Assembly (NCBI RefSeq): GCF_900184735.1
Contig: NZ_LT855395.1
Location: 310,001 to 374,000 of the forward strand
Origin: Paucisalibacillus globulus
GTDB lineage: Bacteria; Bacillota; Bacilli; Bacillales; Amphibacillaceae
DNA: 64,000 nt
Direction: 5' to 3'
Shown here piece after piece: positions 1 through 9,425 of this stretch; positions within the stretch are counted from its first letter, which is position 1; each line of letters begins with the position of its first letter. The position numbers and the translations under genes were made by a program. The notes below the pieces were generated by a model, which worked only from the letters and a program-made list of their open reading frames with translations, ran no database searches and was not told the DNA's origin.

Positions 1-953
1 TCACCAGTTTGTAATGCTTGAACAACAGTTGAAGGAGATACTACTTTTAATACAACTTCATCTAGGTTAGGCTCTCCACGCCAGTAGTCTGCGAATTTTT
101 CGTATACTACAGACTCACCAGGAGTGATACTCTTAACTTTAAATGGTCCCATACCAATTGGGTTTTTACGAACTGCATCAGATTCTTGCATTTCTGCTAC
201 AGGAATATCTTTGAAGATATGTTTAGGCATTGCGTAAGACCATACACCACCAGTTAATAGTGATGGTTGAGACTCTTTATACGTAATCTTAAGTGTCTTT
301 TCATCTACAATTTCAATACCAGAGATTGTATCTGCTTCACCAGCATTGTATTCTTCCATACCTACAATGTTAGAGAAATCAGGGCCGTAACGAACTCCAG
401 TGTAATCTGGGTGTCCAATTACTTCAAATGAGAATGCCCAGTCTTCTGCTTTAACTGGCTCTCCATCATGCCAATTTACATTGTCTTTAATTTTGAATGT
501 AAATGTTACACCATTTGGATATTCATCAGTTTCGTAAGGCTCTGTAGTAAATTCTGCAGGACCTTCGTTTGTGAATGTGAAGTTTCCATCAGTGTATAGC
601 ATTGACTCATCAAACCAAGCAATTACTTCTGCATCAGGAGCACCTGAATAGAAGTTATAGTTTAATGTACCTTCAAACACTGTGTCAGAAACTAGACCGA
701 AAGTAAGCGATCCACCTTCGATTGCTTCACCTTCGTTAGTCTTTGATGTAGCAAAATCGTCGATTGAGTAAAGGCCGTCATCTTCAACAGGCTCTTCCTC
801 ATCTTCTTTTTCATCATCTTTTGGATCCTCTGTTTCAGTCTTCGGATCGTCTTTCTTCTGGTCATCATCACCAGCTGTGTTGTTGCCACATGCAGCTAAT
901 ACTAGTAACATTGCAAGCATTAGCGCAAATAGCCACTTTAAACTCTTGCTCAT
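1..953 (-). CDS. oppA: Oligopeptide ABC transporter substrate-binding lipoprotein, copy 1 (3' part outside window)
   Basis: SBP_bac_5 family peptide-binding lipoprotein, last gene of the first oligopeptide operon. The ATG at 951-953 follows a GGGAGGG ribosome binding site. A signal peptide with lipobox LVLAAC (Cys about residue 22) is followed by a very acidic Asp/Glu/Lys linker, then the family landmarks YSGAPDAEVIAWFDE, NWHDGEPVKAEDWAF and the hinge-region VRKNPIGMGPF. The protein runs off the left edge after about 317 residues; the paralogue at 5493-7325 has 610, so about half is missing here. It closely resembles that paralogue throughout, supporting operon duplication. It should deliver peptides extracellularly to the OppBC pore encoded upstream. 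Peptide length preference cannot be judged. Confidence 0.93.
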   Translation of the reverse strand, partial: MSKSLKWLFALMLAMLLVLAACGNNTAGDDDQKKDDPKTETEDPKDDEKEDEEEPVEDDGLYSIDDFATSKTNEGEAIEGGSLTFGLVSDTVFEGTLNYNFYSGAPDAEVIAWFDESMLYTDGNFTFTNEGPAEFTTEPYETDEYPNGVTFTFKIKDNVNWHDGEPVKAEDWAFSFEVIGHPDYTGVRYGPDFSNIVGMEEYNAGEADTISGIEIVDEKTLKITYKESQPSLLTGGVWSYAMPKHIFKDIPVAEMQESDAVRKNPIGMGPFKVKSITPGESVVYEKFADYWRGEPNLDEVVLKVVSPSTVVQALQTG

Positions 954-990
954 GCTAAATACCCTCCCTTTTTTATAAACCCTTTTGTTT

Positions 991-1007
991 TGTCGATTTT
1001 CTCGACA
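991..1007. promoter_or_regulatory. Palindrome in the oppA copy 1 leader
   Basis: A perfect 6-bp inverted repeat (TGTCGA-N5-TCGACA) lies about 40 bp upstream of the oppA copy 1 start, inside the 193-bp gap between oppC and oppA. It could be an operator or a small mRNA hairpin stabilising the oppA transcript. The second operon has a different hairpin in the equivalent gap, so the element is not conserved between the duplicates. Confidence 0.35.
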
Positions 1008-1146
1008 TTTTATACTCAACATTAATACCGTGAAGTACTAATGTAGGTAACAATTAATTATGATAGACTATTCTTCCAAGCCTCACCTCCCTAAAATCCT
1101 ATGCTTCACACTGCTGAATTATTTAGAAAGCCTTGACTTCTTTCTA

Positions 1147-2046
1147 TTATCCTCTTCTTTGTCTAGCGTCGACGGCACGTCTAAGTGCAGTACCTACGTT
1201 ATTAACAGCTAGCATTAAAAGAAGAATCATGAGAGATGCAGGTACCCAAATCCACCATCTAAATTCTAGAGTTTGTGGGTTTCTAGCATAACTTAGTAGT
1301 GTACCTAAACTAGGTGTACTTTCTGGAAATCCAAATCCTAAGAATGAAAGTCCTGATTCTAAGCCTATGTTTCCTGCTAGATTTATAGTCATGTTAACAA
1401 TAATGATTGAACTTACGTTAGGTAGTAAATGTTTAAATACAACTTTAAAATTAGATGTTCCAAGCGTTCTTGCAGCCTGGATATAGTCCAATTCTTTTTC
1501 GGCAAGCGCTTTTGATCTCACTAGTCTAGCTATTCCCATCCAGAGAAATGCGGTCATAATGAGTGAGAAAGTCCAAACACTATATTTTGGTACAATGGCT
1601 ACGAAAGCAATAACAATCATCGTGAATGGTAAGATTAGGAAGAAGTCTAGGATACGCATCATAATATTATCGATATGACCACCAAAGTATCCAGATACTA
1701 ATCCATAAATGATTCCAATAATCCCAGTCATGAGTGTAACTAGTATTGCAATCGATAATGAATTTCGTGTCCCAATAATCAACTGACCAAACACATCACG
1801 TCCACCATAATCTGTACCTAGAATAAATTCTTCTCCTGGTGGTTCGTAGATAGAGAATAAGTCAACTTTTACTATTTCCTCTTGATCTAGAAATATTGCC
1901 GTCCCATATACAAAAGCCGTAACTCCTATAAGGAATATTAAGGAAATTAATGCTAATTTATCTTTAATTAATTCTCGCCAAACTACACTAAATCCTGAAG
2001 GACTCTTAATGACTTCTTTTGCTTTTACTTCAACATTTGCTTCCAC
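1147..2046 (-). CDS. oppC: Oligopeptide ABC transporter permease OppC, copy 1
   Basis: Inner-membrane permease of the OppC family, about 299 residues with six predicted membrane segments. The EAA loop that docks the ATPases (YIQAARTLGTSNFKVVFKHL) lies roughly at residues 188-208. The N-terminal motif SGFSVVWRELIKDKLALISL before helix 1 and the extracytoplasmic FILGTDYGGRDVFGQL motif are typical. I place the start at the GTG at 2044-2046, which is 8 nt from GAGG and aligns with the ATG of the paralogous oppC; an ATG two codons upstream is only 2 nt from the same ribosome binding site. The gene follows oppB by 22 bp. With OppB it forms the heterodimeric pore energised by OppD/OppF. Confidence 0.93.
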   Translation of the reverse strand: MEANVEVKAKEVIKSPSGFSVVWRELIKDKLALISLIFLIGVTAFVYGTAIFLDQEEIVKVDLFSIYEPPGEEFILGTDYGGRDVFGQLIIGTRNSLSIAILVTLMTGIIGIIYGLVSGYFGGHIDNIMMRILDFFLILPFTMIVIAFVAIVPKYSVWTFSLIMTAFLWMGIARLVRSKALAEKELDYIQAARTLGTSNFKVVFKHLLPNVSSIIIVNMTINLAGNIGLESGLSFLGFGFPESTPSLGTLLSYARNPQTLEFRWWIWVPASLMILLLMLAVNNVGTALRRAVDARQRRG

Positions 2047-2068
2047 TTTCATCACCTCACTATTTACC

Positions 2069-3031
2069 TTATTTAATTCGAATTCTTGGATCCACTAGAC
2101 TTAAAATGATGTCCGAGATTAGCGCTCCTAGTATAGATGCAATACCAAATAATAGAGTGGTCGCTGTAACTACACTAAAGTCTCGAAGGCTAATAGATTC
2201 TATCAATAATTGTCCCATGCCGGGATAACCGAAAATATTTTCTATAAAGATAGAACCCCCGATTAGTCCAGTTATTTCAAATCCAAAAAATGCTGCTATT
2301 GGTAAAAGTGAGTTTCTAAATATATGTTGATTGTAAACCCTTGATTCAGAAGCACCTTTAGACCTCGCTAATAGTATAAAATCCTTTTGTTTCGTATCAA
2401 TAATTTCATTTCGCAAGTACAAGATGGTATTAAACGTTGTAATTAATGCCATCGACAGTGCTGGTAAGAGTAAATGATAAAATTTACTCATAAAGTAATC
2501 GAACGTACCTGGTTCCATCCCCGGTTCGACACTACCACTGGTAGGGAACCACTGAAGTTGGAATCCAAATACCCAAAGCATTACGAGAGCAAATATAAAT
2601 AATGGCGTTGCGAATCCAACATAGGAATAACCGGTTATCAGTTGATCTCTGAATGTATCATTATATCTACCACTGGTAATCCCTAATGGAATAGCGATTA
2701 AATAGGTTAAGATTAATGTTGCTACAGATAACCAAAACGAGTTAACAATCCGTTGTCCAATTAATTCTGTAACCGGCATCTTAAAGCGGAATGACATTCC
2801 AAAATCACCTTGCATAACACCGCCTACCCATCTTGCATACTGCTCGTGCCATGGATCATACCAACCCATTTCTATACGTAATTCTTCAATACGTGCTGGG
2901 TCAATATTCGGGTCGATTTGTCCAGAGAGTGCATCCCCTGGCATCATCTTTGCAAGAACGAATATTAATAAACTCAGAACAAAGAGTTGAGGAATCATTA
3001 TTAAAATACGGCGTACACTAAATTTCCACAT
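2069..3031 (-). CDS. oppB: Oligopeptide ABC transporter permease OppB, copy 1
   Basis: OppB-type permease of 320 residues. The opening MWKFSVRRILIMIPQLFVL is the usual basic lead into helix 1; the MPGDAL motif, the EAA loop (LLARSKGASESRVYNQHIFR, about 220-240) and the final DPRIRIK are all family hallmarks. The start ATG at 3031 is preceded by GAAAGG embedded in the last codons of oppF, so translation is probably coupled. It is very similar to the second copy at 8459-9421, including identical length. It forms the transmembrane channel with OppC. Confidence 0.95.
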   Translation of the reverse strand: MWKFSVRRILIMIPQLFVLSLLIFVLAKMMPGDALSGQIDPNIDPARIEELRIEMGWYDPWHEQYARWVGGVMQGDFGMSFRFKMPVTELIGQRIVNSFWLSVATLILTYLIAIPLGITSGRYNDTFRDQLITGYSYVGFATPLFIFALVMLWVFGFQLQWFPTSGSVEPGMEPGTFDYFMSKFYHLLLPALSMALITTFNTILYLRNEIIDTKQKDFILLARSKGASESRVYNQHIFRNSLLPIAAFFGFEITGLIGGSIFIENIFGYPGMGQLLIESISLRDFSVVTATTLLFGIASILGALISDIILSLVDPRIRIK

Positions 3032-3035
3032 AATA

Positions 3036-3968
3036 TCAACCTTTCTCCGGTAAAGCCACTAAATGAGTATCAGTGATAGGTTTTAGCCCATATGCTAAAC
3101 CTTCCTCATTGAAGTAATCATTATAGGATTGTTCATATTCTGAATTGACCTCTGCACGGAATTGTTTCATCTCTTCACGTTTCCTTGGATCAATGTCTGG
3201 AATCGCAGCAACTAGTCGCTTGGTATAAATATGTTGTGGATTATCAAATATCTCTTTTGCAGTTCCTTCTTCCACATAACGACCTTTGTACATGATTCCA
3301 ATATGGTCACACATATGTTTAATAACTCCCAAATCATGGCTAATGAACATATAAGTTAAATCCAGTTCATCCTGAATTTCCTTCATAAAGTTCAGTACTT
3401 GGGCTTGTACAGAAACATCCAGTGCAGATACTGGTTCATCGGCAATGATTAATTTAGGTTTTAAAGCAACTGCCCTAGCAATTCCAATACGTTGACGTTG
3501 CCCTCCTGAGAATTCGTGTGGATACTTTAGAATACTTTCCGGATTTAAACCTACTAATTCTAGTAATTCCTGCACCCTTATACGTTCTTCTTTTCTTGAT
3601 AGTTTTTCAAAGTTTCTTAATGGTTCAGCGACTAAATCAATCACTCGCTTTTTCGGATTTAAAGATGAATATGGATCTTGGAATATCATTTGTATATCTT
3701 TTCTAAAATCAGATTTTGCTTTTGTCACTCCAGTTATTTCTTTATCCTCAAAATACACCTTTCCAGATGTAACATGATTTAATCCAATAATTGCTCGACC
3801 AGTAGTAGATTTACCTGATCCAGATTCTCCTACAAGCCCGTATGTCTTCCCTTTTTCTAATGTGAAAGAAACACCATCTACCGCTCTTACATGATCTATA
3901 GTTCTTCCAAAAAGACCACCCTTAATAGGAAAGTGAACTTTTAAATCTTCAATTTTAAGAAACCCCAT
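3036..3968 (-). CDS. oppF: Oligopeptide ABC transporter ATPase OppF, copy 1
   Basis: ABC ATPase of 310 residues. Walker A (GESGSGKST, about 47-55), signature [14 protein letters not shown] (about 153-166), Walker B LIIADEP and the switch histidine in ISHDLG are intact, so it should hydrolyse ATP. The C-terminus lacks the four-cysteine cluster usually found in Opp/Dpp ATPases and instead ends in an acidic tail with YNDYFNEEGLAYGL. The ATG at 3968 follows AAGGAGG and overlaps the end of oppD by 14 bp, exactly as in the second operon. Partner of OppD on the cytoplasmic face of the transporter. Confidence 0.94.
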   Translation of the reverse strand: MGFLKIEDLKVHFPIKGGLFGRTIDHVRAVDGVSFTLEKGKTYGLVGESGSGKSTTGRAIIGLNHVTSGKVYFEDKEITGVTKAKSDFRKDIQMIFQDPYSSLNPKKRVIDLVAEPLRNFEKLSRKEERIRVQELLELVGLNPESILKYPHEFSGGQRQRIGIARAVALKPKLIIADEPVSALDVSVQAQVLNFMKEIQDELDLTYMFISHDLGVIKHMCDHIGIMYKGRYVEEGTAKEIFDNPQHIYTKRLVAAIPDIDPRKREEMKQFRAEVNSEYEQSYNDYFNEEGLAYGLKPITDTHLVALPEKG

Positions 3969-4974
3969 GGTGTTCTTCCTCCTTGCCTACTTCTTCCGGG
4001 AAGCGGAAATGCTTGTAACATGTACAACGAACAAAATGTCCCGGTTTTACCTCATGTAGTTCTGGATGTGCCTCATGGGCGGATTCATCTATCCATGGAA
4101 TCCTTGGGGCGAATCGACATCCGGTTCTAGGTAGATTTTGCAGTGAAGGTACAATACCTTGTATCACGTGTAATCTATCCTGTTCTTCACTTGCATTTGG
4201 AACAGAATTAAATAATGAACGTGTATATGGATGTAATGGTTCTTCAAATAGCTCTGTTACCTCGGCAATCTCTACTATTTCTCCGGCATACATCACTGCT
4301 ACTCTGTCCGCCATTTCAGCCACTACTCCCAAGTCATGGGTAATAAGTACGATTCCAGAGTTCATATCATCCTTTAGATCTTTAATCAAATCTAGAATTT
4401 GTGATTGAATGGTTACATCTAGAGCTGTTGTTGGTTCATCAGCAATTAATAATTCTGGTTCATTCGCAATTGCTGTTGCAATAACAACTCTCTGCCTCAT
4501 TCCACCAGACAACTCATGTGGGAATTGCTCATATACATATTCCGGACGAGGTATCCCTACTTTATTTAACAAGTCAATAACTTTCTCTTTTCGCTGTGTT
4601 TTAGACATTTCTTTATTATGTAAAAGTAGTGCTTCACCAATCTGATCACCAATTATCATTAGTGGGTTTAGTGCAGTCAACGGGTCTTGGAAAATCATCC
4701 CCATATGTTTTCCGCGTAATTTATTTAACTTAGAAGGAGAGATACCGACGATATTTTCGCCTTTATAAAGAATATCCCCTTCCATTTTTGCTCTAGTATG
4801 TAGTCCCATAATCGAGAAAGCCAGCGCACTTTTTCCACAACCAGATTCTCCAACTATAGCTAATACTTCATTCTTATTAACGTTTAAAGAAACATCATCT
4901 ACTGCTGCAAAATAATCATCCTTAATACGGAAAGATGTTTTTAGGTTCTTGATTTCCAATAACTTCTCTGCCAA
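3955..4974 (-). CDS. oppD: Oligopeptide ABC transporter ATPase OppD, copy 1 (TTG start)
   Basis: ABC ATPase, about 339 residues, first gene of the operon. Walker A GESGCGKS (about 43-50), signature LSGGMRQR, Walker B LLIADEP and ITHDLG are intact. I choose the TTG at 4972-4974: it sits 6-7 nt after AGGGGG and gives MAEKLLEIKN, matching MADKLLEIKN of the second copy, which has an ATG there. An in-frame ATG at 5025 would add 17 residues without a ribosome binding site. The C-terminal cysteine motif is incomplete (GCRFAPRIPW where the family normally has GCPFAPRCP). It works with OppF to power uptake. Confidence 0.93.
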   Translation of the reverse strand: MAEKLLEIKNLKTSFRIKDDYFAAVDDVSLNVNKNEVLAIVGESGCGKSALAFSIMGLHTRAKMEGDILYKGENIVGISPSKLNKLRGKHMGMIFQDPLTALNPLMIIGDQIGEALLLHNKEMSKTQRKEKVIDLLNKVGIPRPEYVYEQFPHELSGGMRQRVVIATAIANEPELLIADEPTTALDVTIQSQILDLIKDLKDDMNSGIVLITHDLGVVAEMADRVAVMYAGEIVEIAEVTELFEEPLHPYTRSLFNSVPNASEEQDRLHVIQGIVPSLQNLPRTGCRFAPRIPWIDESAHEAHPELHEVKPGHFVRCTCYKHFRFPEEVGKEEEHHGVS

Positions 4975-5446
4975 AATAATCCCCCTAACTAAAAATTGAA
5001 AAAATTCAATGTATAATCTGGTCATTTAATAGTAATAATAGCTTTCAAACATATTAAAGAGCAGAATTTCATGATGTGTATCAGTTCCAATATGTGTGGT
5101 CTGCCCTATGAAAAGTTATTATAATTTAAATTTTCCAATAATTATTTGTTGATTTCATTACGGTATCTAGGTATTTTTCCGCAATTTCGTAATGTAATTG
5201 TAATATGTGGTCGATTTTTTTAAAGTATATATTATTTTCTGATTTTTAACAAGCTTTTTTTAAACATTTTATTAAAACTTTTAGATAATTGCTATAACTC
5301 TGTACAACTTTTAGCGCTTTCATTGTTGATGTTAATTGGGATATTTGATATATAGTAAGTTAACTAATATAGATATAATTTATTAGTGAATTTTACCTAT
5401 ATTCTACATCCTTTAGTAGATTATGAGGGGATAAATTGAAGGAAGA
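4975..5446. other. AT-rich intergenic region upstream of opp operon 1
   Basis: This 470-bp gap separates the end of the second operon from oppD of the first. It has no convincing coding potential. It should contain the minus-strand promoter of the first operon, but I found no good -35/-10 pair. The far end carries the terminator of the second operon. Confidence 0.5.
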
Positions 5447-5482
5447 CAAAAAAAGAAGCGAATAATCGCTTCTTCCTTTTTG
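5447..5482 (-). terminator. Intrinsic terminator of opp operon 2
   Basis: On the minus strand, just after the oppA copy 2 stop codon, AAGAAGCG-N5-CGCTTCTT is followed by a run of T residues: a clear Rho-independent terminator. It separates the two duplicated operons transcriptionally. Confidence 0.88.
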
Positions 5483-5492
5483 TTATGTTTAA

Positions 5493-7325
5493 TTATTCTG
5501 CAACCACTGGTTCAGCTTCAGTTACACCAATTTGGTAACGTAGAAGATCTGAAGATGGGTCTAGTGTGTAGTTAACAACACGGTTGTTAACTGGAACTAG
5601 TACTGCACGGTATAGAGTTGGGAATAATGGAATTTCATCCACCATTAATTGTTGCCACTGATCATAAATTTCTTTACGATACTCAGTGTCCATAGCTTTC
5701 ATAGAAGCACCATCAGCAAGCAATTTATCGTTCTCTTCGTTAGTCCAACGAGGGTAGTTTGCAGGTGAGTTACCACCGAAAATACCAGCTGGGTTTACGT
5801 CAGTACCAGTACCCCAAGCACCTTGGTATACATCATATGCCGGGTCATCAGCTTCTAAACGATCATAGAAAGTGTTGAACTCAAGTAGACGACCATCAAC
5901 AAGTTCTACATTAAGACCTACTGCTTTCCAGGATTGCATATAGTATTGAGCTAATGGCTCAGCAGTGTCTCCACCAGACATAGATGCGAAGTTAATAGTT
6001 AATTCTTCACCATCTTTGTTTTCACGTAATCCATCTCCATCAACATCTACATATCCAGCTTCATCTAAGATTTCTTTAGCTTTTTCTGGATCGTATGTTG
6101 GTGTTTCAATATCAGCATTGTGATACTCTGGGAAGAATGGGATGATTAAAGTTGTTGCATTCCAACGTAAACCATTGTAGAACTTATCTCCAATAGCGTT
6201 GTTATCAACAGCATACCACATAGCACGACGTAGGTTAACGTCAGCCATTTTAGCATTTGGATCTACTTCTACTTGTCCAGTATCAGCATTCCATTTACCT
6301 AATTTAAAGCCCATGTAAGTGTAAGCATTATCAACTGCTCCTAAGAATTCAACGTTAGACATATCTGCATTGTCTACGAATTGATCAACTGGGAAGCTAT
6401 CAACCATATCTACTTCACCAGATTCTAGAGATTGTACAACAGTTTTAGGGGAAACTACTTTAACTGTAACTTGCTCTAGTGCAGGAGTTCCTCTCCAGTA
6501 ATCTTCGTTACGAGTAAGTACTACAGACTCACCAGGTACGATTGATTCTACTACATAAGGACCGAATCCGATTGGGTTTTTACGAACTGCATCAGATTCT
6601 AACATTTCAGCAACTTCCATTTCACCGAATACATGCTTCGGTAATGCATATGGCCAGATTCCTCCAGTAATAAGAGAAGGACCGCCTTCTTGATACGTAA
6701 TTTGAAGAGTTTTCTCATCAATTACTTCAATACCAGATATAGTATCAGTTTCACCAGCGTGGTATTCAGTCATACCAACGATGTTTTCAAATTCAGATCC
6801 ATAACGGATACCAACATAGTCAGGGTGACCAATTACATAATGAGCATAAGCCCAGTCTTCAGCTGTAACAGGTTTTCCATCATGCCAGTTTACACCATCT
6901 TTAATTTTTAATGTGTAAACAGTACCAGTTTCATCTACTTCCCAAGTTGCAGCGCCATCTTGAGTGTAGGCATAGTTAGCATCAGAGTCGAATAATGGCT
7001 CATCAAACCATGCAATTACTTCATAGTCAGGTGCACCTGAATAGAAGTTGAAGTTGAATGTACCTTCAAATACAGTATCAGAAACGATACCATAAGTAAG
7101 TTTACCATCTTCTAATGCTTCAGCATCATTAGAAGTTGTCATGCTGAAATCTTCAATATTGAAAACTCCATCTTCATTCTTTTCTTCAGCATTTTCAGTA
7201 GTCTTCTTATCTTCTGAATCACTAGCTTTGTCAGAAGAATCTTTATCGCTACCGCCGCCACATGCAGCTAATGCAAGAAGTAATACTAGCATAAGAGCTA
7301 AAAGCCATTTGCTTGTCTTTCTCAT
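5493..7325 (-). CDS. oppA: Oligopeptide ABC transporter substrate-binding lipoprotein, copy 2
   Basis: SBP_bac_5 family lipoprotein of 610 residues, the complete paralogue of the partial gene at the left edge. The signal peptide ends in lipobox LALAAC (Cys about 22), followed by a low-complexity Ser/Asp/Lys linker. Family features include NWHDGKPVTAEDWAYAH, NPIGFGPYVVESI, an Asp-rich DVDGDGLREN segment and a C-terminal QWQQLMVDEIPLFPTLYR. The ATG at 7325 is preceded by GGGAGG at good spacing. It is the last gene of the operon, separated from oppC by about 200 bp containing a terminator-like hairpin, so it may be expressed at a different level from the pore genes. It captures peptides outside the membrane. 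Confidence 0.95.
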   Translation of the reverse strand: MRKTSKWLLALMLVLLLALAACGGGSDKDSSDKASDSEDKKTTENAEEKNEDGVFNIEDFSMTTSNDAEALEDGKLTYGIVSDTVFEGTFNFNFYSGAPDYEVIAWFDEPLFDSDANYAYTQDGAATWEVDETGTVYTLKIKDGVNWHDGKPVTAEDWAYAHYVIGHPDYVGIRYGSEFENIVGMTEYHAGETDTISGIEVIDEKTLQITYQEGGPSLITGGIWPYALPKHVFGEMEVAEMLESDAVRKNPIGFGPYVVESIVPGESVVLTRNEDYWRGTPALEQVTVKVVSPKTVVQSLESGEVDMVDSFPVDQFVDNADMSNVEFLGAVDNAYTYMGFKLGKWNADTGQVEVDPNAKMADVNLRRAMWYAVDNNAIGDKFYNGLRWNATTLIIPFFPEYHNADIETPTYDPEKAKEILDEAGYVDVDGDGLRENKDGEELTINFASMSGGDTAEPLAQYYMQSWKAVGLNVELVDGRLLEFNTFYDRLEADDPAYDVYQGAWGTGTDVNPAGIFGGNSPANYPRWTNEENDKLLADGASMKAMDTEYRKEIYDQWQQLMVDEIPLFPTLYRAVLVPVNNRVVNYTLDPSSDLLRYQIGVTEAEPVVAE

Positions 7326-7451
7326 CTTTGTTGCCTCCCTATTTTCTTAATCTTTTTCTTGGCCATACCAATTGGACGCGACCAAGATATATACTAAAAC
7401 ACCTAATTGGATGTCTAGTAGCAATAATCAAAATTTTTACGATATAGAGGT

Positions 7452-7490
7452 GGGACAAAAGGATTAATTTAGCATGGTTTAAATTAACCC
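7452..7490 (-). terminator. Terminator-like hairpin between oppC and oppA, copy 2
   Basis: On the minus strand GGGTTAATTTA pairs with TAAATTAATCC (stem 7480-7490 with 7461-7471) and is followed by TTTTGTCCC. It lies inside the operon, upstream of oppA, and may be a partial terminator or an mRNA-processing barrier. I see no equivalent in copy 1. Confidence 0.6.
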
Positions 7491-7528
7491 TCTTAGTTTT
7501 TTCCAATCCTCTTAATACTATGTGCTGA

Positions 7529-8431
7529 TTAACCTCTTCTTTGTCTAGCGTCTGTCGCACGTTTAAGTGCTTGTCCAACGTTATTGATAGACATCATTAA
7601 CAGAAGGATTAGAACAGATGCTGGTACCCAAATCCACCATCTATATTCCAGTGTTTGTGGGTTTGTTGCATAACTCAATAGTGTACCTAAACTTGGTGTA
7701 CTTTCCGGGAAACCAAATCCTAAGAAGGAAAGTCCGGATTCAAGTCCAATATTTGCTGCTAAGTTAAGTGTCATCGTCACAATAATTAGCGAGCTACAGT
7801 TTGGTAATAACTGTGTAAAGACAATCTTTAAGTTCGAGCTTCCTAAAGTCTTAGAAGCTTGTATATAATCTAGTTCTTTCTCTTGCAATGCTTTAGATCT
7901 TATCAACCTTGCAATTCCCATCCAGAGGAATGCGGTCATAATAAGCGAGAATGTTAACGTATTATATTTCGGAACAATTGCTACAAAGGCAATTACAATC
8001 ATAGTAAATGGTAAGATCATGAAGAAATCTAGAATACGCATCATAATATTATCGATATGACCACCAAAGTATCCAGAGACTAATCCATATCCAACCCCAA
8101 TTATTCCAGTAAGAAGTGTTACCAGTAATGCAATCGTTAAAGAGTTTCTAGTTCCAATGATTAATTGTCCAAACACATCACGACCACCGTAATCAGTACC
8201 TAATAAGAATTCTTCATTAGGTGGTTCATAGATGGAGAACAAGTCTACCGTAACAATTTCTTCTTGATCTAAGAAAAGTGAGATCCCATATACAAATGCC
8301 ATAATTAAGATAAGAAAGATTAACGATATTAGCGCAAGTTTATCTCGAACAATCTCACGCCAGATTATACTAAAGCCAGAAGGACTTTTTATTGGTTGAT
8401 TTGATTTTACTTCTTCTACTTTGCTTTCCAT
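7529..8431 (-). CDS. oppC: Oligopeptide ABC transporter permease OppC, copy 2
   Basis: OppC-type permease of 300 residues, paralogous to the first copy with nearly the same sequence from IKSPSGFSIIWREI to the C-terminal DARQRRG. The EAA loop reads YIQASKTLGSSNLKIVFTQL. The start ATG at 8431 is 8 nt from GAGG; the corresponding position in copy 1 is a GTG. The N-terminal 15 residues and the 150-180 region carry most differences between the copies. It forms the pore with OppB copy 2. Confidence 0.94.
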   Translation of the reverse strand: MESKVEEVKSNQPIKSPSGFSIIWREIVRDKLALISLIFLILIMAFVYGISLFLDQEEIVTVDLFSIYEPPNEEFLLGTDYGGRDVFGQLIIGTRNSLTIALLVTLLTGIIGVGYGLVSGYFGGHIDNIMMRILDFFMILPFTMIVIAFVAIVPKYNTLTFSLIMTAFLWMGIARLIRSKALQEKELDYIQASKTLGSSNLKIVFTQLLPNCSSLIIVTMTLNLAANIGLESGLSFLGFGFPESTPSLGTLLSYATNPQTLEYRWWIWVPASVLILLLMMSINNVGQALKRATDARQRRG

Positions 8432-8458
8432 TTATTTCACCTCACTGTTTACCTAATT

Positions 8459-9421
8459 TTATTTAATACGAATTCTTGGATCCACAATACTTAGGATGAT
8501 ATCGGATAATAATGCACCTAGTATTGATGCAACACCAAACAATAGTGTTGTAGCTGTTAATACTGTGTAGTCACGAAGAGTAATGGATTCTACTAATAAT
8601 TGTCCCATTCCTGGATAACCAAAAATGTTTTCAATGAATATTGATCCACCAATTAACCCTGTGATTTCAAATCCAAAAAATGCTGCAATTGGTAATAGTG
8701 AGTTACGTAAGATGTGTCGGTTATAAACTCGACTTTCTGAAGCACCTTTCGCACGTGCTGTTATAATAAAGTCTTTTTGTTTTGTATCTACGATTTCATT
8801 TCTTAAATACTGAATAGTACTATAAGTCGTAATAAGTGCCATGGATATTGCAGGCAATAGTAAATGATAAAGTTTACTCATCATGTACTCAAATGTACCT
8901 GGTTCGAGCCCTGGCGTTACACTACCACTAGTCGGGAACCATTGTAATGTAAACCCGAATAACCAAAGCATGACTAATGCAAATATAAATAACGGTGTAG
9001 CGAATCCAACATAGGAGTACCCTGTAATTAACTGGTCACGCCATGTATCATTGAAACGACCACTTGTTATCCCTAATGGAATAGCAATTAAATAAGTTAA
9101 AATTAGTGTTGCAACAGATAACCAAAATGAGTTCACGATTCGTTGCCCGATCAAATCTGTTACAGGCATTTTAAATCTAAATGATTCTCCAAAATCTCCT
9201 TGGAGGATTCCGCCCATCCATCTACCATATTGCTCATGCCATGGATCATTCCAACCCATTTGTTCACGAATCTCATCCAGTCGTTTTGGATCAACATCTG
9301 GTCCAACTTGTCCTGATAATGCGTCACCTGGCATTAATTGTGCTAGTACAAAAATTAATATACTTAGAACAATTAATTGAGGAATCATGATTAACGTACG
9401 GCGTACTGAAAATTTCCACAT
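8459..9421 (-). CDS. oppB: Oligopeptide ABC transporter permease OppB, copy 2
   Basis: OppB-type permease of 320 residues, the same length as copy 1. The EAA loop (ITARAKGASESRVYNRHILR), the MPGDAL motif and C-terminal DPRIRIK are present. The ribosome binding site lies inside the end of oppF, as in the first operon. Differences between copies concentrate in the periplasmic loop after helix 1 (VGPDVDPKRLDEIREQ here against IDPNIDPARIEELRIE), the face that meets the binding protein, which may reflect co-divergence with the cognate OppA. Confidence 0.95.
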   Translation of the reverse strand: MWKFSVRRTLIMIPQLIVLSILIFVLAQLMPGDALSGQVGPDVDPKRLDEIREQMGWNDPWHEQYGRWMGGILQGDFGESFRFKMPVTDLIGQRIVNSFWLSVATLILTYLIAIPLGITSGRFNDTWRDQLITGYSYVGFATPLFIFALVMLWLFGFTLQWFPTSGSVTPGLEPGTFEYMMSKLYHLLLPAISMALITTYSTIQYLRNEIVDTKQKDFIITARAKGASESRVYNRHILRNSLLPIAAFFGFEITGLIGGSIFIENIFGYPGMGQLLVESITLRDYTVLTATTLLFGVASILGALLSDIILSIVDPRIRIK

Positions 9422-9425
9422 ATTA